DNA of 64,000 nucleotides from an uncultured Bacteroides sp. (GTDB lineage Bacteria; Bacteroidota; Bacteroidia; Bacteroidales; Bacteroidaceae), in NCBI GenBank assembly GCA_902388495.1, contig CABMPP010000010.1, positions 1 through 64,000 on the forward strand, in the 5' to 3' direction. The notes below the pieces were generated by a model. It was not told the DNA's origin. It did no database searches and worked only from the letters and a program-made list of their open reading frames with translations. A program made the position numbers and the translations under genes. This document shows, one piece after another, positions 18,644 to 27,726 of the stretch; within the stretch, counting starts at the first letter, position 1, and each line of letters starts with the position of its first letter.

Positions 18644-19846
18644 ATGAATGAAAAAATGAATATACAAGATTTGATCGACATGCTTGCTGAGAAGCATGGT
18701 ATGAGCAAAAAGAATGCAGAAAGCTTTACGAAGGAATTTTTCCAGCTGATTGAAGAGGCGTTGGAAAAGGACAAGTATGTGAAGATAAAAGGACTGGGTA
18801 CTTTCAAACTGATTGATGTGGAGAGCCGTGAAAGTGTCAACGTAAATACGGGAGAAAGATTTCAGATACAAGGTCATACAAAGGTCTCTTTTACACCGGA
18901 GCCAACCTTGAAGGATATTATCAACAAACCTTTTTCGCATTTTGAGACGGTTGTTCTAAATGATGATACCGTACTCGAAGATACTCCATTGGAGAATGAT
19001 AATGAGGAAGATGAGGAAGCTGATTCAAAAGTTTCGGAAACGAAAGGACAAGAGTTGGTTGTAGAAACTGTCAGCGAGGAGGTAATAGCTGCACCTGAGG
19101 AAGCAATGCCTTCAGAGCAAGAGAATAATACGAAAGAGGAAATGCCGGAATCGGAAGAAGCGGTAGTTGATGTGCCTGTAACATCAACTCCTGAAACTGT
19201 TATCGAAAAAGAGAGCAAGAATGAGCCTGTGAGTGCTGTAGATAGGGTTGCTCTGAAGCTCGAGCAACAAGCATCGGAGGTGAAAGAACCTGTGGATTCT
19301 TCTGCTATGAAGTATTTTATCGGTATCGTTGTTTTTGTTGTGCTGTTATGTGGTGGAGCTGTGGCCTTTATGTATTATCCTGATTTACTTGATAAACTGA
19401 CGACAAAGCAGCCTGCGGAGGAAGTTGCTGATTCTGGTACAAATGAACCGATTGAAAAGAATGAGACTGCTTTGATGGATAGTGTTATTGCTGAAGATGT
19501 TATAGAGCCGGTTAAGGTGGATACGGTAGCTGAAACCCTTGCCGCGGTTGCTCCTCCTCAAGAAACTCCGAAAGAAGTTGTGCCGAAACCTGCGTATAAA
19601 GAAGAACAAAAGAAACCTGCTGCAGCGCCGTTTGAACCGGATTCTGTAGATTATACAATTGTCGGAACAGAAACGACCTATACTATAAAGGAAGGGGAGA
19701 CGTTGACCAAAGTAGCGCTTCGTTTTTATGGTACAAAGGCTTTGTGGCCTTATCTTGTAAAGCATAATCCGGATGTAATCAAGAATCCCGATAATGTACC
19801 TTATGGCACTACCATCAAGATACCAAAATTAGCAAAGAAGCAGTAA
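18644..19846 (+). CDS. HU-domain protein fused to a transmembrane segment and LysM domain
   Basis: A 400-aa fusion. Residues 1-95 are an HU/IHF domain (VKIKGLGTFKLIDVESRESVNV). Residues 110-215 are acidic low-complexity sequence. Residues about 223-245 are a transmembrane helix (YFIGIVVFVVLLCGGAVAFM). A second linker leads to a LysM domain at about 345-396 (TYTIKEGETLTKVALRFYG). The predicted topology is DNA-binding domain in the cytoplasm and peptidoglycan-binding LysM in the periplasm. This would physically link nucleoid and cell wall; that role is inference. The operon partner is the HU gene upstream, and the stop codon lies inside a terminator hairpin. Confidence 0.88.
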   Translation: MNEKMNIQDLIDMLAEKHGMSKKNAESFTKEFFQLIEEALEKDKYVKIKGLGTFKLIDVESRESVNVNTGERFQIQGHTKVSFTPEPTLKDIINKPFSHFETVVLNDDTVLEDTPLENDNEEDEEADSKVSETKGQELVVETVSEEVIAAPEEAMPSEQENNTKEEMPESEEAVVDVPVTSTPETVIEKESKNEPVSAVDRVALKLEQQASEVKEPVDSSAMKYFIGIVVFVVLLCGGAVAFMYYPDLLDKLTTKQPAEEVADSGTNEPIEKNETALMDSVIAEDVIEPVKVDTVAETLAAVAPPQETPKEVVPKPAYKEEQKKPAAAPFEPDSVDYTIVGTETTYTIKEGETLTKVALRFYGTKALWPYLVKHNPDVIKNPDNVPYGTTIKIPKLAKKQ

Positions 19847-19868
19847 AAAATTACTGCTTCTTTTTTTG
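19834..19868 (+). terminator. Terminator overlapping the HU-LysM stop codon
   Basis: A 13-bp perfect stem (19834-19846 with 19851-19863) has a 4-nt loop and is followed by a T run. Confidence 0.9.
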
Positions 19869-19934
19869 TTAAATACTAAACTCTATGAAAGTAGTTTAAT
19901 CTAAAGGTTTCACATTGTTTTTTAATAAAAATTA

Positions 19935-19966
19935 GTTGGTATGGTTAATTTATTCCCGTACTTTTG
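19935..19966 (+). promoter_or_regulatory. Promoter of the moxR-bat operon
   Basis: GTTG (19935-19938), a 20-nt spacer and TACTTTTG (19959-19966) fit the Bacteroides -33/-7 pattern, 73 nt before the MoxR start. Confidence 0.65.
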
Positions 19967-20039
19967 GGAGCGAAAAAAATAATTACCGGTGCAAAACCGG
20001 ATAAATGAGGAAATTAAACATTAAAAAATAGATTGATTT

Positions 20040-21035
20040 ATGGCTGAAACAATTGACATCCGCGAGCTGAACGAGCGGATTGAAAGACAAAGTGCTTTCG
20101 TTACCAATCTTTCCACAGGTATGGACCAGGTCATAGTAGGACAAAAACACCTGGTAGAGTCGTTGTTAATTGGTTTGTTGTCCGATGGACACGTGTTGCT
20201 GGAAGGTGTGCCCGGTTTGGCAAAGACCTTAGCTATCAAGACGCTGGCTTCATTGATTGATGCGCAGTACAGTCGTATCCAGTTTACACCCGACTTGTTG
20301 CCTGCCGACGTTATCGGTACAATGGTTTACAGTCAGAAAGACGAAACGTTCCAAGTTAAGAAAGGTCCGGTTTTTGCTAATTTTGTTTTGGCAGATGAAA
20401 TTAACCGTGCTCCGGCCAAAGTACAAAGTGCTTTGCTGGAAGCCATGCAGGAACGCCAAGTGACCATCGGCAAGGAGACTTTCAAGTTACCCGAACCCTT
20501 CTTGGTGCTTGCTACACAGAATCCGATCGAACAGGAAGGTACTTATCCGCTGCCTGAAGCTCAAGTTGACCGTTTCATGCTGAAGGTAGTTATTGATTAT
20601 CCGAAACAGGAAGAAGAGAAACTGATTATTCGCCAGAACATTAATGGTGATAAATTCAATGTGAAGCCTATTTTGAAAGCAGATGAAATCCTCGAAGCGC
20701 GTAAGGTAGTTCGTCAGGTTTATCTGGATGAAAAGATTGAAAAATATATTGTTGATATCGTATTTGCTACGCGTTATCCGGATAAATATGACCTGAAGGA
20801 GCTGAAAGATATGATCGGTTTTGGTGGTTCGCCCCGTGCTTCTATCAATCTTGCATTGGCTGCGCGCAGTTATGCTTTCATCAAGCGTCGTGGTTACGTT
20901 ATTCCCGAAGATGTACGCGCTGTGGCACACGATGTATTGCGCCACCGCATCGGCTTGACTTATGAAGCTGAAGCCAGCAATATGACTTCGGATGAAATCA
21001 TCAGCAAGATATTGAATAAGGTAGAAGTACCTTAA
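20040..21035 (+). CDS. MoxR-family AAA+ ATPase
   Basis: A 331-aa ATPase and probable chaperone for the VWA proteins encoded downstream. It shows Walker A EGVPGLAKT near residue 60, Walker B LADEINRAP near 120, sensor LVLATQNPIEQEGTYPLPEAQ near 155 and a C-terminal lid. It is the first gene of an eight-gene same-strand operon ending with batE. Confidence 0.95.
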   Translation: MAETIDIRELNERIERQSAFVTNLSTGMDQVIVGQKHLVESLLIGLLSDGHVLLEGVPGLAKTLAIKTLASLIDAQYSRIQFTPDLLPADVIGTMVYSQKDETFQVKKGPVFANFVLADEINRAPAKVQSALLEAMQERQVTIGKETFKLPEPFLVLATQNPIEQEGTYPLPEAQVDRFMLKVVIDYPKQEEEKLIIRQNINGDKFNVKPILKADEILEARKVVRQVYLDEKIEKYIVDIVFATRYPDKYDLKELKDMIGFGGSPRASINLALAARSYAFIKRRGYVIPEDVRAVAHDVLRHRIGLTYEAEASNMTSDEIISKILNKVEVP

Positions 21036-21069
21036 TATAAAGAGAGAATAGGATTATTCATATATATCA

Positions 21070-21939
21070 ATGGAAACAACTGATTTATTAAAGAAAGTCC
21101 GTCAGATTGAAATAAAGACGCGCGGATTATCCAATAATATCTTTGCAGGGCAGTATCACTCGGCCTTCAAAGGTAGAGGTATGGCATTTTCCGAAGTGCG
21201 CGAATATCAGTTTGGCGATGATATACGTGACATTGACTGGAATGTGACTGCACGCTTCAACAAACCTTACGTTAAAGTGTTTGAAGAAGAGCGCGAACTG
21301 ACCGTGATGTTGCTGGTCGATGTTTCCGGTAGTTTGGAATTCGGTACGATAAAGCAGATGAAGAAAGATATGGTAACGGAGATAGCTGCAACGTTGGCTT
21401 TTTCTGCTATTCAGAACAATGATAAAATCGGCGTCATCTTCTTTTCAGACCGGATTGAGAAGTTTATCCCGCCTAAGAAAGGGCGCAAGCATATACTCTA
21501 CATCATCCGTGAGTTGATAGACTTTCATGCGGAAAGCCGCAGAACCAATATCCGCCTTGGATTGGAGTATCTGACGAACGTAATGAAGCGTCGTTGTACT
21601 GCTTTTGTCTTGTCGGACTTTATCGATCAGGAGAGCTTCAAGAATGCGATGACCATTGCCAACCGCAAGCATGATGTGGTTGCGATTCAAGTGTATGATC
21701 GTCGTGTGGAAGATTTGCCTGCTGTAGGTTTGATGAAGATAAAAGATGCGGAAACGGGGCATGAGCAGTGGATTGATACTTCTTCACGTGCCGTACGCTG
21801 TGCCCACCATGACTGGTGGATAAACAAGCAGGTGGAACTGAACGAAACGTTTACCAAGAGCAATGTCGATAATGTGTCGGTACGTACAGACCAAGACTAT
21901 GTGAAGGCATTGATGAATTTGTTTGCGAAACGAAATTAA
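21070..21939 (+). CDS. DUF58 domain protein
   Basis: A 289-aa cytosolic protein of the DUF58 (VWA-like) family that partners MoxR ATPases. The family signature YxxGDxxRxIDW is present as YQFGDDIRDIDW near residue 52, followed by a VWA-like strand VMLLVDVSGSLEF with a DxSxS metal site near 88. The substrate of the MoxR-DUF58 pair is unknown. It lies 34 bp after moxR. Confidence 0.94.
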   Translation: METTDLLKKVRQIEIKTRGLSNNIFAGQYHSAFKGRGMAFSEVREYQFGDDIRDIDWNVTARFNKPYVKVFEEERELTVMLLVDVSGSLEFGTIKQMKKDMVTEIAATLAFSAIQNNDKIGVIFFSDRIEKFIPPKKGRKHILYIIRELIDFHAESRRTNIRLGLEYLTNVMKRRCTAFVLSDFIDQESFKNAMTIANRKHDVVAIQVYDRRVEDLPAVGLMKIKDAETGHEQWIDTSSRAVRCAHHDWWINKQVELNETFTKSNVDNVSVRTDQDYVKALMNLFAKRN

Positions 21940-21946
21940 TCGGAAA

Positions 21947-23020
21947 ATGAAAAGATATTTATTTCTGATAACACTGTTAGTAGCATTGACGGGTAGGGCA
22001 GTTGCCCAGTCGGTGACGGTAGATGCAACTATCGACTCTTTGCAAATCCTGATTGGAGAGCAAGCGAAAATCAAGCTTCAGGTAGCGCTGGATGCCGATA
22101 AGCGTGCAATATTTCCAGCCTATACTGATACGTTGGTACGTGGGGTGGAGATTATAGATATAGCCAAACCGGATACACAAATGCTGAATGATGGCAGACG
22201 TTCACTGATAACGCAAGAGTACACCATTACCTCTTTTGATTCAGCGCTCTATTATCTGCCACCGATGGAGGTGCTTGTGGACAACAAGCCTTATCGTTCC
22301 AAGGCATTGGCCTTAAAAGTGTATTCTATGCCGGTAGATACCTTGCATCCTGACCAGTTCTTTGGTCCGAAAACAGTGATGCAGGCACCTTTTGCGTGGG
22401 AGGATTGGTATGTTGCTATTGCATGCATATTGTTGTTTGTGCCTTTCCTCTTGTTGTTGATTTATCTTGTGAAGCGCATTCGCGATAACAAGCCGATTAT
22501 CCGCAAGGTGAAAGTAGAACCGAAGCTACCGCCGCATCAATTGGCAATGCAGGAAATTGAGCGTATTAAAAACGAGAAGGTTTGGCAGAAGGGACAACCG
22601 AAGGAGTATTATACAGAATTAACGGATGCTATTCGTACTTATATTAAAGATCGTTTTGGCTTCAATGCTTTAGAAATGACTTCTTCTGAAATAATTGATA
22701 AGCTGCTGGAAATGAAAGATAAAGAAGCTATATCAGACTTGCGTGGCTTGTTCCAGACCGCTGATTTAGTGAAGTTTGCCAAGCATAATCCGATGATGAA
22801 TGAAAATGATGCCAATTTGATTAATGCTATTGACTTCATCAACGAAACAAAAGAGAAAGAAGATGAGAATGCCAAGCCGCAACCAACTGAAATAACCATT
22901 ATAGAGAAACGTTCCTTGCGTACAAAAATATTGCTTGGTGCTGGGATTGTATTGCTGGCTGCCGCTCTTATCGGTTCGCTGATATATATAGGCTTGGAGT
23001 TGTACAATTACTTTGCCTGA
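21947..23020 (+). CDS. Bat-operon membrane protein, DUF4381-like
   Basis: A 357-aa envelope protein. The frame opens at 21923, but that start overlaps the DUF58 gene; the ATG at 21947 gives a proper signal peptide (MKRYLFLITLLVALTGRAVA-Q). It has a periplasmic beta-rich domain (about 25-150), a TM helix (about 163-184, CILLFVPFLLLLIYLV), a cytosolic stretch and a second hydrophobic segment near 328-350. This position in the operon is usually held by a DUF4381- or BatD-like protein; the exact role is unknown. Confidence 0.82.
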   Translation: MKRYLFLITLLVALTGRAVAQSVTVDATIDSLQILIGEQAKIKLQVALDADKRAIFPAYTDTLVRGVEIIDIAKPDTQMLNDGRRSLITQEYTITSFDSALYYLPPMEVLVDNKPYRSKALALKVYSMPVDTLHPDQFFGPKTVMQAPFAWEDWYVAIACILLFVPFLLLLIYLVKRIRDNKPIIRKVKVEPKLPPHQLAMQEIERIKNEKVWQKGQPKEYYTELTDAIRTYIKDRFGFNALEMTSSEIIDKLLEMKDKEAISDLRGLFQTADLVKFAKHNPMMNENDANLINAIDFINETKEKEDENAKPQPTEITIIEKRSLRTKILLGAGIVLLAAALIGSLIYIGLELYNYFA

Positions 23021-23049
23021 TGGCATTGCATTGAAGAGAGACTCTGATC

Positions 23050-23077
23050 GTAAATCGTAAATTGTAAAATTGTAAAT
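23050..23077 (+). repeat. GTAAATT-type leader repeat before batA
   Basis: Four near-copies of GTAAAT(C/T) in 28 nt end just before the batA ATG. A 28-nt sequence differing at two positions precedes batB at 24076-24103. Confidence 0.75.
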
Positions 23078-23080
23078 ATC

Positions 23081-24064
23081 ATGGTTTTTGCCAATATTGA
23101 ATATTTATTTTTGCTGCTGTTGCTTATACCTTATATAGTATGGTATATCATGAAACGGAAGAATAGTGAGGCAACGCTTCAGATTTCGGACGCTCGTGTG
23201 TATGCCCATACTCCGAAAAGTTATAAGAACTACTTGCTGCATGCGCCGTTTGTGTTGCGGATAATTGCTCTGATATTGCTTATCCTTGTTTTGGCGCGTC
23301 CGCAAACTACCAATAGCTGGCAGAACAGTGAGATTGAAGGTATCGACATTATGCTCGCAATGGACGTTTCTACGAGTATGCTCGCCGAAGACTTGAAACC
23401 CAATCGTCTGGAAGCTGCCAAAGATGTAGCTGCTGAATTTATCAATGGACGTCCGAATGATAATATCGGCATAACTTTGTTTGCCGGAGAGAGTTTTACC
23501 CAATGTCCGCTTACAGTGGACCATGCTGTACTACTGAACTTGCTGAAGGATATGAAGTGTGGACTGGTGGAAGACGGAACAGCGATAGGTATGGGAATTG
23601 CCAATGCGGTTACCCGTTTAAAGGATAGCAAGGCAAAGTCTAAAGTCATTATTCTGCTGACGGATGGTGTCAACAATAAAGGCGATATTTCTCCTTTGAC
23701 AGCGGCTGAAATAGCCAAAAGTTTCGGCATTCGTGTTTATACTATCGGTGTAGGAACCAATGGTATGGCGCCTTATCCTTATCCGGTAGGCGGAACTGTG
23801 CAATACGTCAATATGCCGGTTGAGATTGATGAAAAGACCTTGACGCAGATTGCCGGAACAACGGATGGTAACTACTTCCGTGCTACCAGCAATTCCAAAT
23901 TGAAAGAGGTGTACGAAGAGATCGACAAACTGGAGAAAACAAAACTGAACGTGAAGGAATACAGTAAACGCCAAGAAGAATATCGTTGGTTTGCATTGGC
24001 GGCTTTCTTGTGCGTGTTGCTGGAAGTTTTGTTGCGTAATTCTATATTGAAGAAGATACCGTAA
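23081..24064 (+). CDS. batA: Aerotolerance protein BatA
   Basis: A 327-aa membrane protein with two N-terminal helices (about 5-22 and 55-75), a cytosol- or periplasm-facing VWA domain and a C-terminal helix near 305-320. The metal-ion-dependent adhesion site DVSTS lies near residue 95, with TLFAGESFTQCPLTVD near 130 and LLTDGVNNKGD near 195. Bat proteins were linked to aerotolerance in B. fragilis; their biochemistry is unresolved. It is a paralogue of batB immediately downstream. Confidence 0.95.
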   Translation: MVFANIEYLFLLLLLIPYIVWYIMKRKNSEATLQISDARVYAHTPKSYKNYLLHAPFVLRIIALILLILVLARPQTTNSWQNSEIEGIDIMLAMDVSTSMLAEDLKPNRLEAAKDVAAEFINGRPNDNIGITLFAGESFTQCPLTVDHAVLLNLLKDMKCGLVEDGTAIGMGIANAVTRLKDSKAKSKVIILLTDGVNNKGDISPLTAAEIAKSFGIRVYTIGVGTNGMAPYPYPVGGTVQYVNMPVEIDEKTLTQIAGTTDGNYFRATSNSKLKEVYEEIDKLEKTKLNVKEYSKRQEEYRWFALAAFLCVLLEVLLRNSILKKIP

Positions 24065-24075
24065 CCGGAAGTAAT

Positions 24076-24103
24076 GTAAATTGTAAATCGTAAAATTGTA
24101 AAT
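24076..24103 (+). repeat. GTAAATT-type leader repeat before batB
   Basis: A second copy of the 28-nt leader found before batA. It suggests that the leader travelled with the batA/batB gene duplication. Confidence 0.75.
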
Positions 24104-24108
24104 AGAAG

Positions 24109-25137
24109 ATGTTTCGATTTGAAGAACCTGCATATTTGTACTTGTTGTTGCTGTTGCCTTTCTTGGCAGCCTTCTACTTGTACTCCAATTATCGGAGACG
24201 GAAAGCCATCCGTAAATTTGGTGACCCGGTACTGATGGCACAGTTGATGCCGGATGTTTCCAAATATCGCCCGGATGTAAAGTTCTGGCTGGTATTTGCA
24301 GCTATCGGATTATTCGCTGTATTGCTGGCGCGCCCGCAATTTGGCTCTAAACTTGAGACGGTAAAGCGTCAAGGAGTGGAAGTTATGATAGCATTGGATA
24401 TTTCTAATTCTATGTTGGCACAAGATGTGCAGCCCAGCCGCCTGGCAAAAGCTAAACGATTGGTTGCACAATTGGTTGACAAAATGCAGAACGATAAAGT
24501 TGGTATGATTGTTTTTGCAGGTGATGCGTTTACGCAGTTGCCGATTACGAACGATTATATTTCTGCCAAGATGTTTTTGGAATCCATTGATCCCTCATTA
24601 ATATCAAAGCAAGGTACGGCCATTGGTGCTGCCATAAACTTGGCCGCCCGTAGTTTTACGCCACAAGAGGGAGTAGGGCGTGCTGTTATTGTCATCACTG
24701 ATGGTGAAAACCATGAAGGTGGTGCTGTAGAAGCTGCTAAAGCAGCTGCAGAGAAGGGCATTCAAGTTAATGTATTAGGAGTTGGTATGCCTGATGGAGC
24801 GCCTATTCCGGTAGAAGGTACCAATGATTACCGCCGTGACCGTGATGGTAATGTCATTGTTACCCGTCTCAATGAGGAAATGTGCCAGGAAATAGCTAAA
24901 GCAGGAAATGGTATCTATGTGCGCGTTGATAACACTAACAATGCTCAAAAGGCAATCAGCCAGGAAATCAATAAGATGGCGAAAGCAGATGTGGAGACGC
25001 AGGTTTATACGGAATTCAATGAGCAGTTCCAGGCAATAGCATGGATTATTTTGCTGTTACTGTTGGCGGAAATGTTGATATTGGAACGTAAAAATCCTCT
25101 GTTCCGCAACATTCATTTGTTCTCTAATAAGAAATGA
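24109..25137 (+). CDS. batB: Aerotolerance protein BatB
   Basis: A 342-aa VWA membrane protein and paralogue of BatA. It has N-terminal helices near 8-23 and 58-75, the metal site ALDISNSMLAQDVQPSR near residue 95, VFAGDAFTQLPITNDY near 134, VITDGENHEGGA near 197 and a C-terminal helix near 307-325. The ATGA overlap with the batC start (25134) indicates translational coupling. Confidence 0.95.
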   Translation: MFRFEEPAYLYLLLLLPFLAAFYLYSNYRRRKAIRKFGDPVLMAQLMPDVSKYRPDVKFWLVFAAIGLFAVLLARPQFGSKLETVKRQGVEVMIALDISNSMLAQDVQPSRLAKAKRLVAQLVDKMQNDKVGMIVFAGDAFTQLPITNDYISAKMFLESIDPSLISKQGTAIGAAINLAARSFTPQEGVGRAVIVITDGENHEGGAVEAAKAAAEKGIQVNVLGVGMPDGAPIPVEGTNDYRRDRDGNVIVTRLNEEMCQEIAKAGNGIYVRVDNTNNAQKAISQEINKMAKADVETQVYTEFNEQFQAIAWIILLLLLAEMLILERKNPLFRNIHLFSNKK

Positions 25138-25844
25138 TGCGTATGTTACAGAAAAAGTATATTGGAATGGTTTTGCTGTTACTCGTAGCAGTTTCAGCTT
25201 CTGCCCAGAAAGCAGAACGCGATTTTATCCGTAAGGGAAACCGCTTTTTCAAGGATAGTGTATATGTAAATGCAGAAGTAAACTACCGGAAGGCTCTGGA
25301 GGCAAATCCGAAGTCTACAATTTCCATGTTTAATCTGGGAAATACGCTGATGCAGCAGAATAAAGCGAAAGAGGCTATGGAGCAATACGTGGGAGCTACG
25401 AAGGTAGAGAAAGATAAATCAAATCTGGCACAGATATATCATAATATGGGAGTCATTTTTCACTCGCAGAAAGACTATGCAAAGGCGGTGGAAGCCTATA
25501 AAGAGTCGTTGCGTAATAATCCGAAAGATGATGAAACACGTTATAATCTTGCATTGGCTCAGAAGATGTTGAAAGACCAACAACAACAGAATCAAGACCA
25601 AAATCAAGATCAGAACAAGCAAGATCAACAAAAAGACCAGGACAAGCAAGATCAGAATAAGGATCAGCAGCAGAATCAAGACCAGCAACAGCAACCTTCT
25701 CAGCCTGAAAAGAAAGACAATGAGATGTCCAAAGAGAATGCAGAGCAACTTTTGAACTCGGTGATGCAGGATGAAAAGGATGTACAGGATAAAGTGAAGA
25801 AGCAACAAGTACTCCAAGGACGTCGTCTGGAAAAGGATTGGTAA
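25134..25844 (+). CDS. batC: Aerotolerance TPR protein BatC
   Basis: A 236-aa exported TPR protein. It has a signal peptide (MVLLLLVAVSASA-QK region after MMRMLQKKYIG) and three TPR units (FFKDSVYVNAEVNYRKALEA, then the NLGNTLMQ and NMGVIFHSQKDYAKAVEAYK types) over residues 30-140. A Gln/Asp/Asn/Lys low-complexity tract follows at about 143-190, then a charged C-terminus. TPRs suggest a scaffold for BatA/B/D. The tract is made of near-repeats of CAA/CAG, GAC/GAT and AAT/AAC codons and is a candidate for length variation. Confidence 0.9.
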   Translation: MMRMLQKKYIGMVLLLLVAVSASAQKAERDFIRKGNRFFKDSVYVNAEVNYRKALEANPKSTISMFNLGNTLMQQNKAKEAMEQYVGATKVEKDKSNLAQIYHNMGVIFHSQKDYAKAVEAYKESLRNNPKDDETRYNLALAQKMLKDQQQQNQDQNQDQNKQDQQKDQDKQDQNKDQQQNQDQQQQPSQPEKKDNEMSKENAEQLLNSVMQDEKDVQDKVKKQQVLQGRRLEKDW

Positions 25845-25865
25845 CAAACATAATAGGAATAGTAT

Positions 25866-27713
25866 ATGAGAAAAATAGTTTTCTTATGGATAGCGCTGAT
25901 AGCAGTCAGCATAAATGCTTTTGCCGATGGCAAGGTCTCATTTACTGCGTCTGCTCCTGATGCTGTGGCGGTAGGCGATCAGTTCAGACTGTCGTATACA
26001 GTGACTACACAGAAGGTGAGAGACTTTAGAGCCCCTTCTATCAAAGGATTTGATGTGTTGATGGGACCCAGTCGTTCGCAACAAAGCAGTGTACAGATAA
26101 TTAATGGGCAGACTACTTCGACCAGCAGTATTACATTTACCTACATTTTGATGGCTACTACAGAAGGTAGCTTTACCATTCCGGGTGCTACTATTACAGC
26201 CGATGGTAATCAAATGGTTTCTAACTCTGTGCAGGTCAAGGTGCTACCGGCCGATCAGGCTGCGAATGGAGCTTCTTCCGGGAATGGAGGTAAGCAAAGT
26301 GGTGGAACTACTAGTCAGGCATCTTCCGGGACATCTGTTTCGAATACCGATTTGTTTATTACTGCCACTGCCAGTAAAACTACTGTGTATGAGCAAGAGG
26401 CTTTTCTGCTCACATATAAGATATATACTTTGGTTGATTTGCGCTCGTTTGATAATGTGAAGTTACCCGATTTCAAAGGCTTTCATTCACAGGAGGTAGA
26501 ACTTCCCAATGACAGAAGATGGGGTCTGGAACACTATAAAGGTCGAAATTATCAATCTACTATTTATCGCCAGTTTGTATTATTTCCCCAACAGTCCGGT
26601 AAGTTGACGATTGATGCTGCCCGTTTTGATGCTTCTATAGCAAAAGCTACTCAGGTTTCTGATCCATTTGAAGCATTCTTTAATGGTGGTAGTAATTATG
26701 TAGAAGTTAAAAAGACGATATTGACTCCTCAATTGACTATTGATGTGAAACCATTACCTGCTGGTAAACCTACTGATTTTTCAGGTGGAGTGGGAGAGTT
26801 CAACATCACATCTTCTATCAATAGCACGAATGTAAAGACGAACGACGCCGTGACATTGAAACTCGTAATCTCCGGTACCGGTAATTTGAAATTGATTTCT
26901 AATCCTGAAATAAAGTTTCCGGAAGACTTTGAAGTTTATGATCCGAAGGTGGATAATAAGTTCCGTCTGACAAATGCAGGACTTTCGGGCAGTAAAGTCA
27001 TTGAATATTTGGCTATTCCGCGAAATGCAGGAACCTATAAAATCCCTGCTGTGAAGTTCAGCTATTTTGATATTAATTCTCAATCGTACAAGACGCTGAC
27101 TACGGAAGAGTATGAATTGCATGTAGAAAAGGGGGCAGGTAATGCTGCTCAAACCATTGCAAACTTCACGAATAAGGAAGATTTGAAAGTTTTGAATGAA
27201 GATATCCGGTATATCAAGCAAAATGATGTGACACTTTCTCAGAAAGGGGATTTCTTCTTTGGATCATTAATATATTGGTTGCTTTACTTAATCCCTGGCA
27301 TTGCGTTCATTATATTCTTTATCGTATATCGTAAGCAGATAGCTGCCAATGCAAATGTTGCGAAGATGCGTACGAAAAAGGCTAATAAGGTTGCCGTGAA
27401 ACGTATGAAGCAAGCAGGTAAGTTGTTGGCAGATAATAAAAAAGATGCATTCTATGACGAAGTATTGAAGGCTCTCTGGGGGTATATCAGTGATAAACTT
27501 AATATTCCGGTTTCTCGTCTGTCTAAAGATAATATCGAAGAGGAACTTCGTAATTATGGTGTTGGGGATGCACTGATAAAGGAATTCCTTGATGCATTGA
27601 ACAATTGTGAGTTTGCCCGTTTTGCTCCGGGAGATGATAACCAGGCTATGGATAAGGTTTATTCTGCTGCATTAGAGGTTATCAGTAAAATGGAAAACTC
27701 GATAAAACATTAA
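25866..27713 (+). CDS. batD: BatD family oxygen-tolerance protein
   Basis: A 615-aa protein with signal peptide (MRKIVFLWIALIAVSINAFA-DG), several periplasmic Ig-like beta domains, and a Gly/Ser-rich linker near 138-160. A transmembrane helix lies near 470-490 (FGSLIYWLLYLIPGIAFIIFF). The basic cytosolic tail resembles the tail of the 21947 gene (ISDKLNIPVSRLSKDNIEEEL). It is a standard operon member between batC and batE. Confidence 0.92.
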   Translation: MRKIVFLWIALIAVSINAFADGKVSFTASAPDAVAVGDQFRLSYTVTTQKVRDFRAPSIKGFDVLMGPSRSQQSSVQIINGQTTSTSSITFTYILMATTEGSFTIPGATITADGNQMVSNSVQVKVLPADQAANGASSGNGGKQSGGTTSQASSGTSVSNTDLFITATASKTTVYEQEAFLLTYKIYTLVDLRSFDNVKLPDFKGFHSQEVELPNDRRWGLEHYKGRNYQSTIYRQFVLFPQQSGKLTIDAARFDASIAKATQVSDPFEAFFNGGSNYVEVKKTILTPQLTIDVKPLPAGKPTDFSGGVGEFNITSSINSTNVKTNDAVTLKLVISGTGNLKLISNPEIKFPEDFEVYDPKVDNKFRLTNAGLSGSKVIEYLAIPRNAGTYKIPAVKFSYFDINSQSYKTLTTEEYELHVEKGAGNAAQTIANFTNKEDLKVLNEDIRYIKQNDVTLSQKGDFFFGSLIYWLLYLIPGIAFIIFFIVYRKQIAANANVAKMRTKKANKVAVKRMKQAGKLLADNKKDAFYDEVLKALWGYISDKLNIPVSRLSKDNIEEELRNYGVGDALIKEFLDALNNCEFARFAPGDDNQAMDKVYSAALEVISKMENSIKH

Positions 27714-27726
27714 TTAGGAGGGCATA

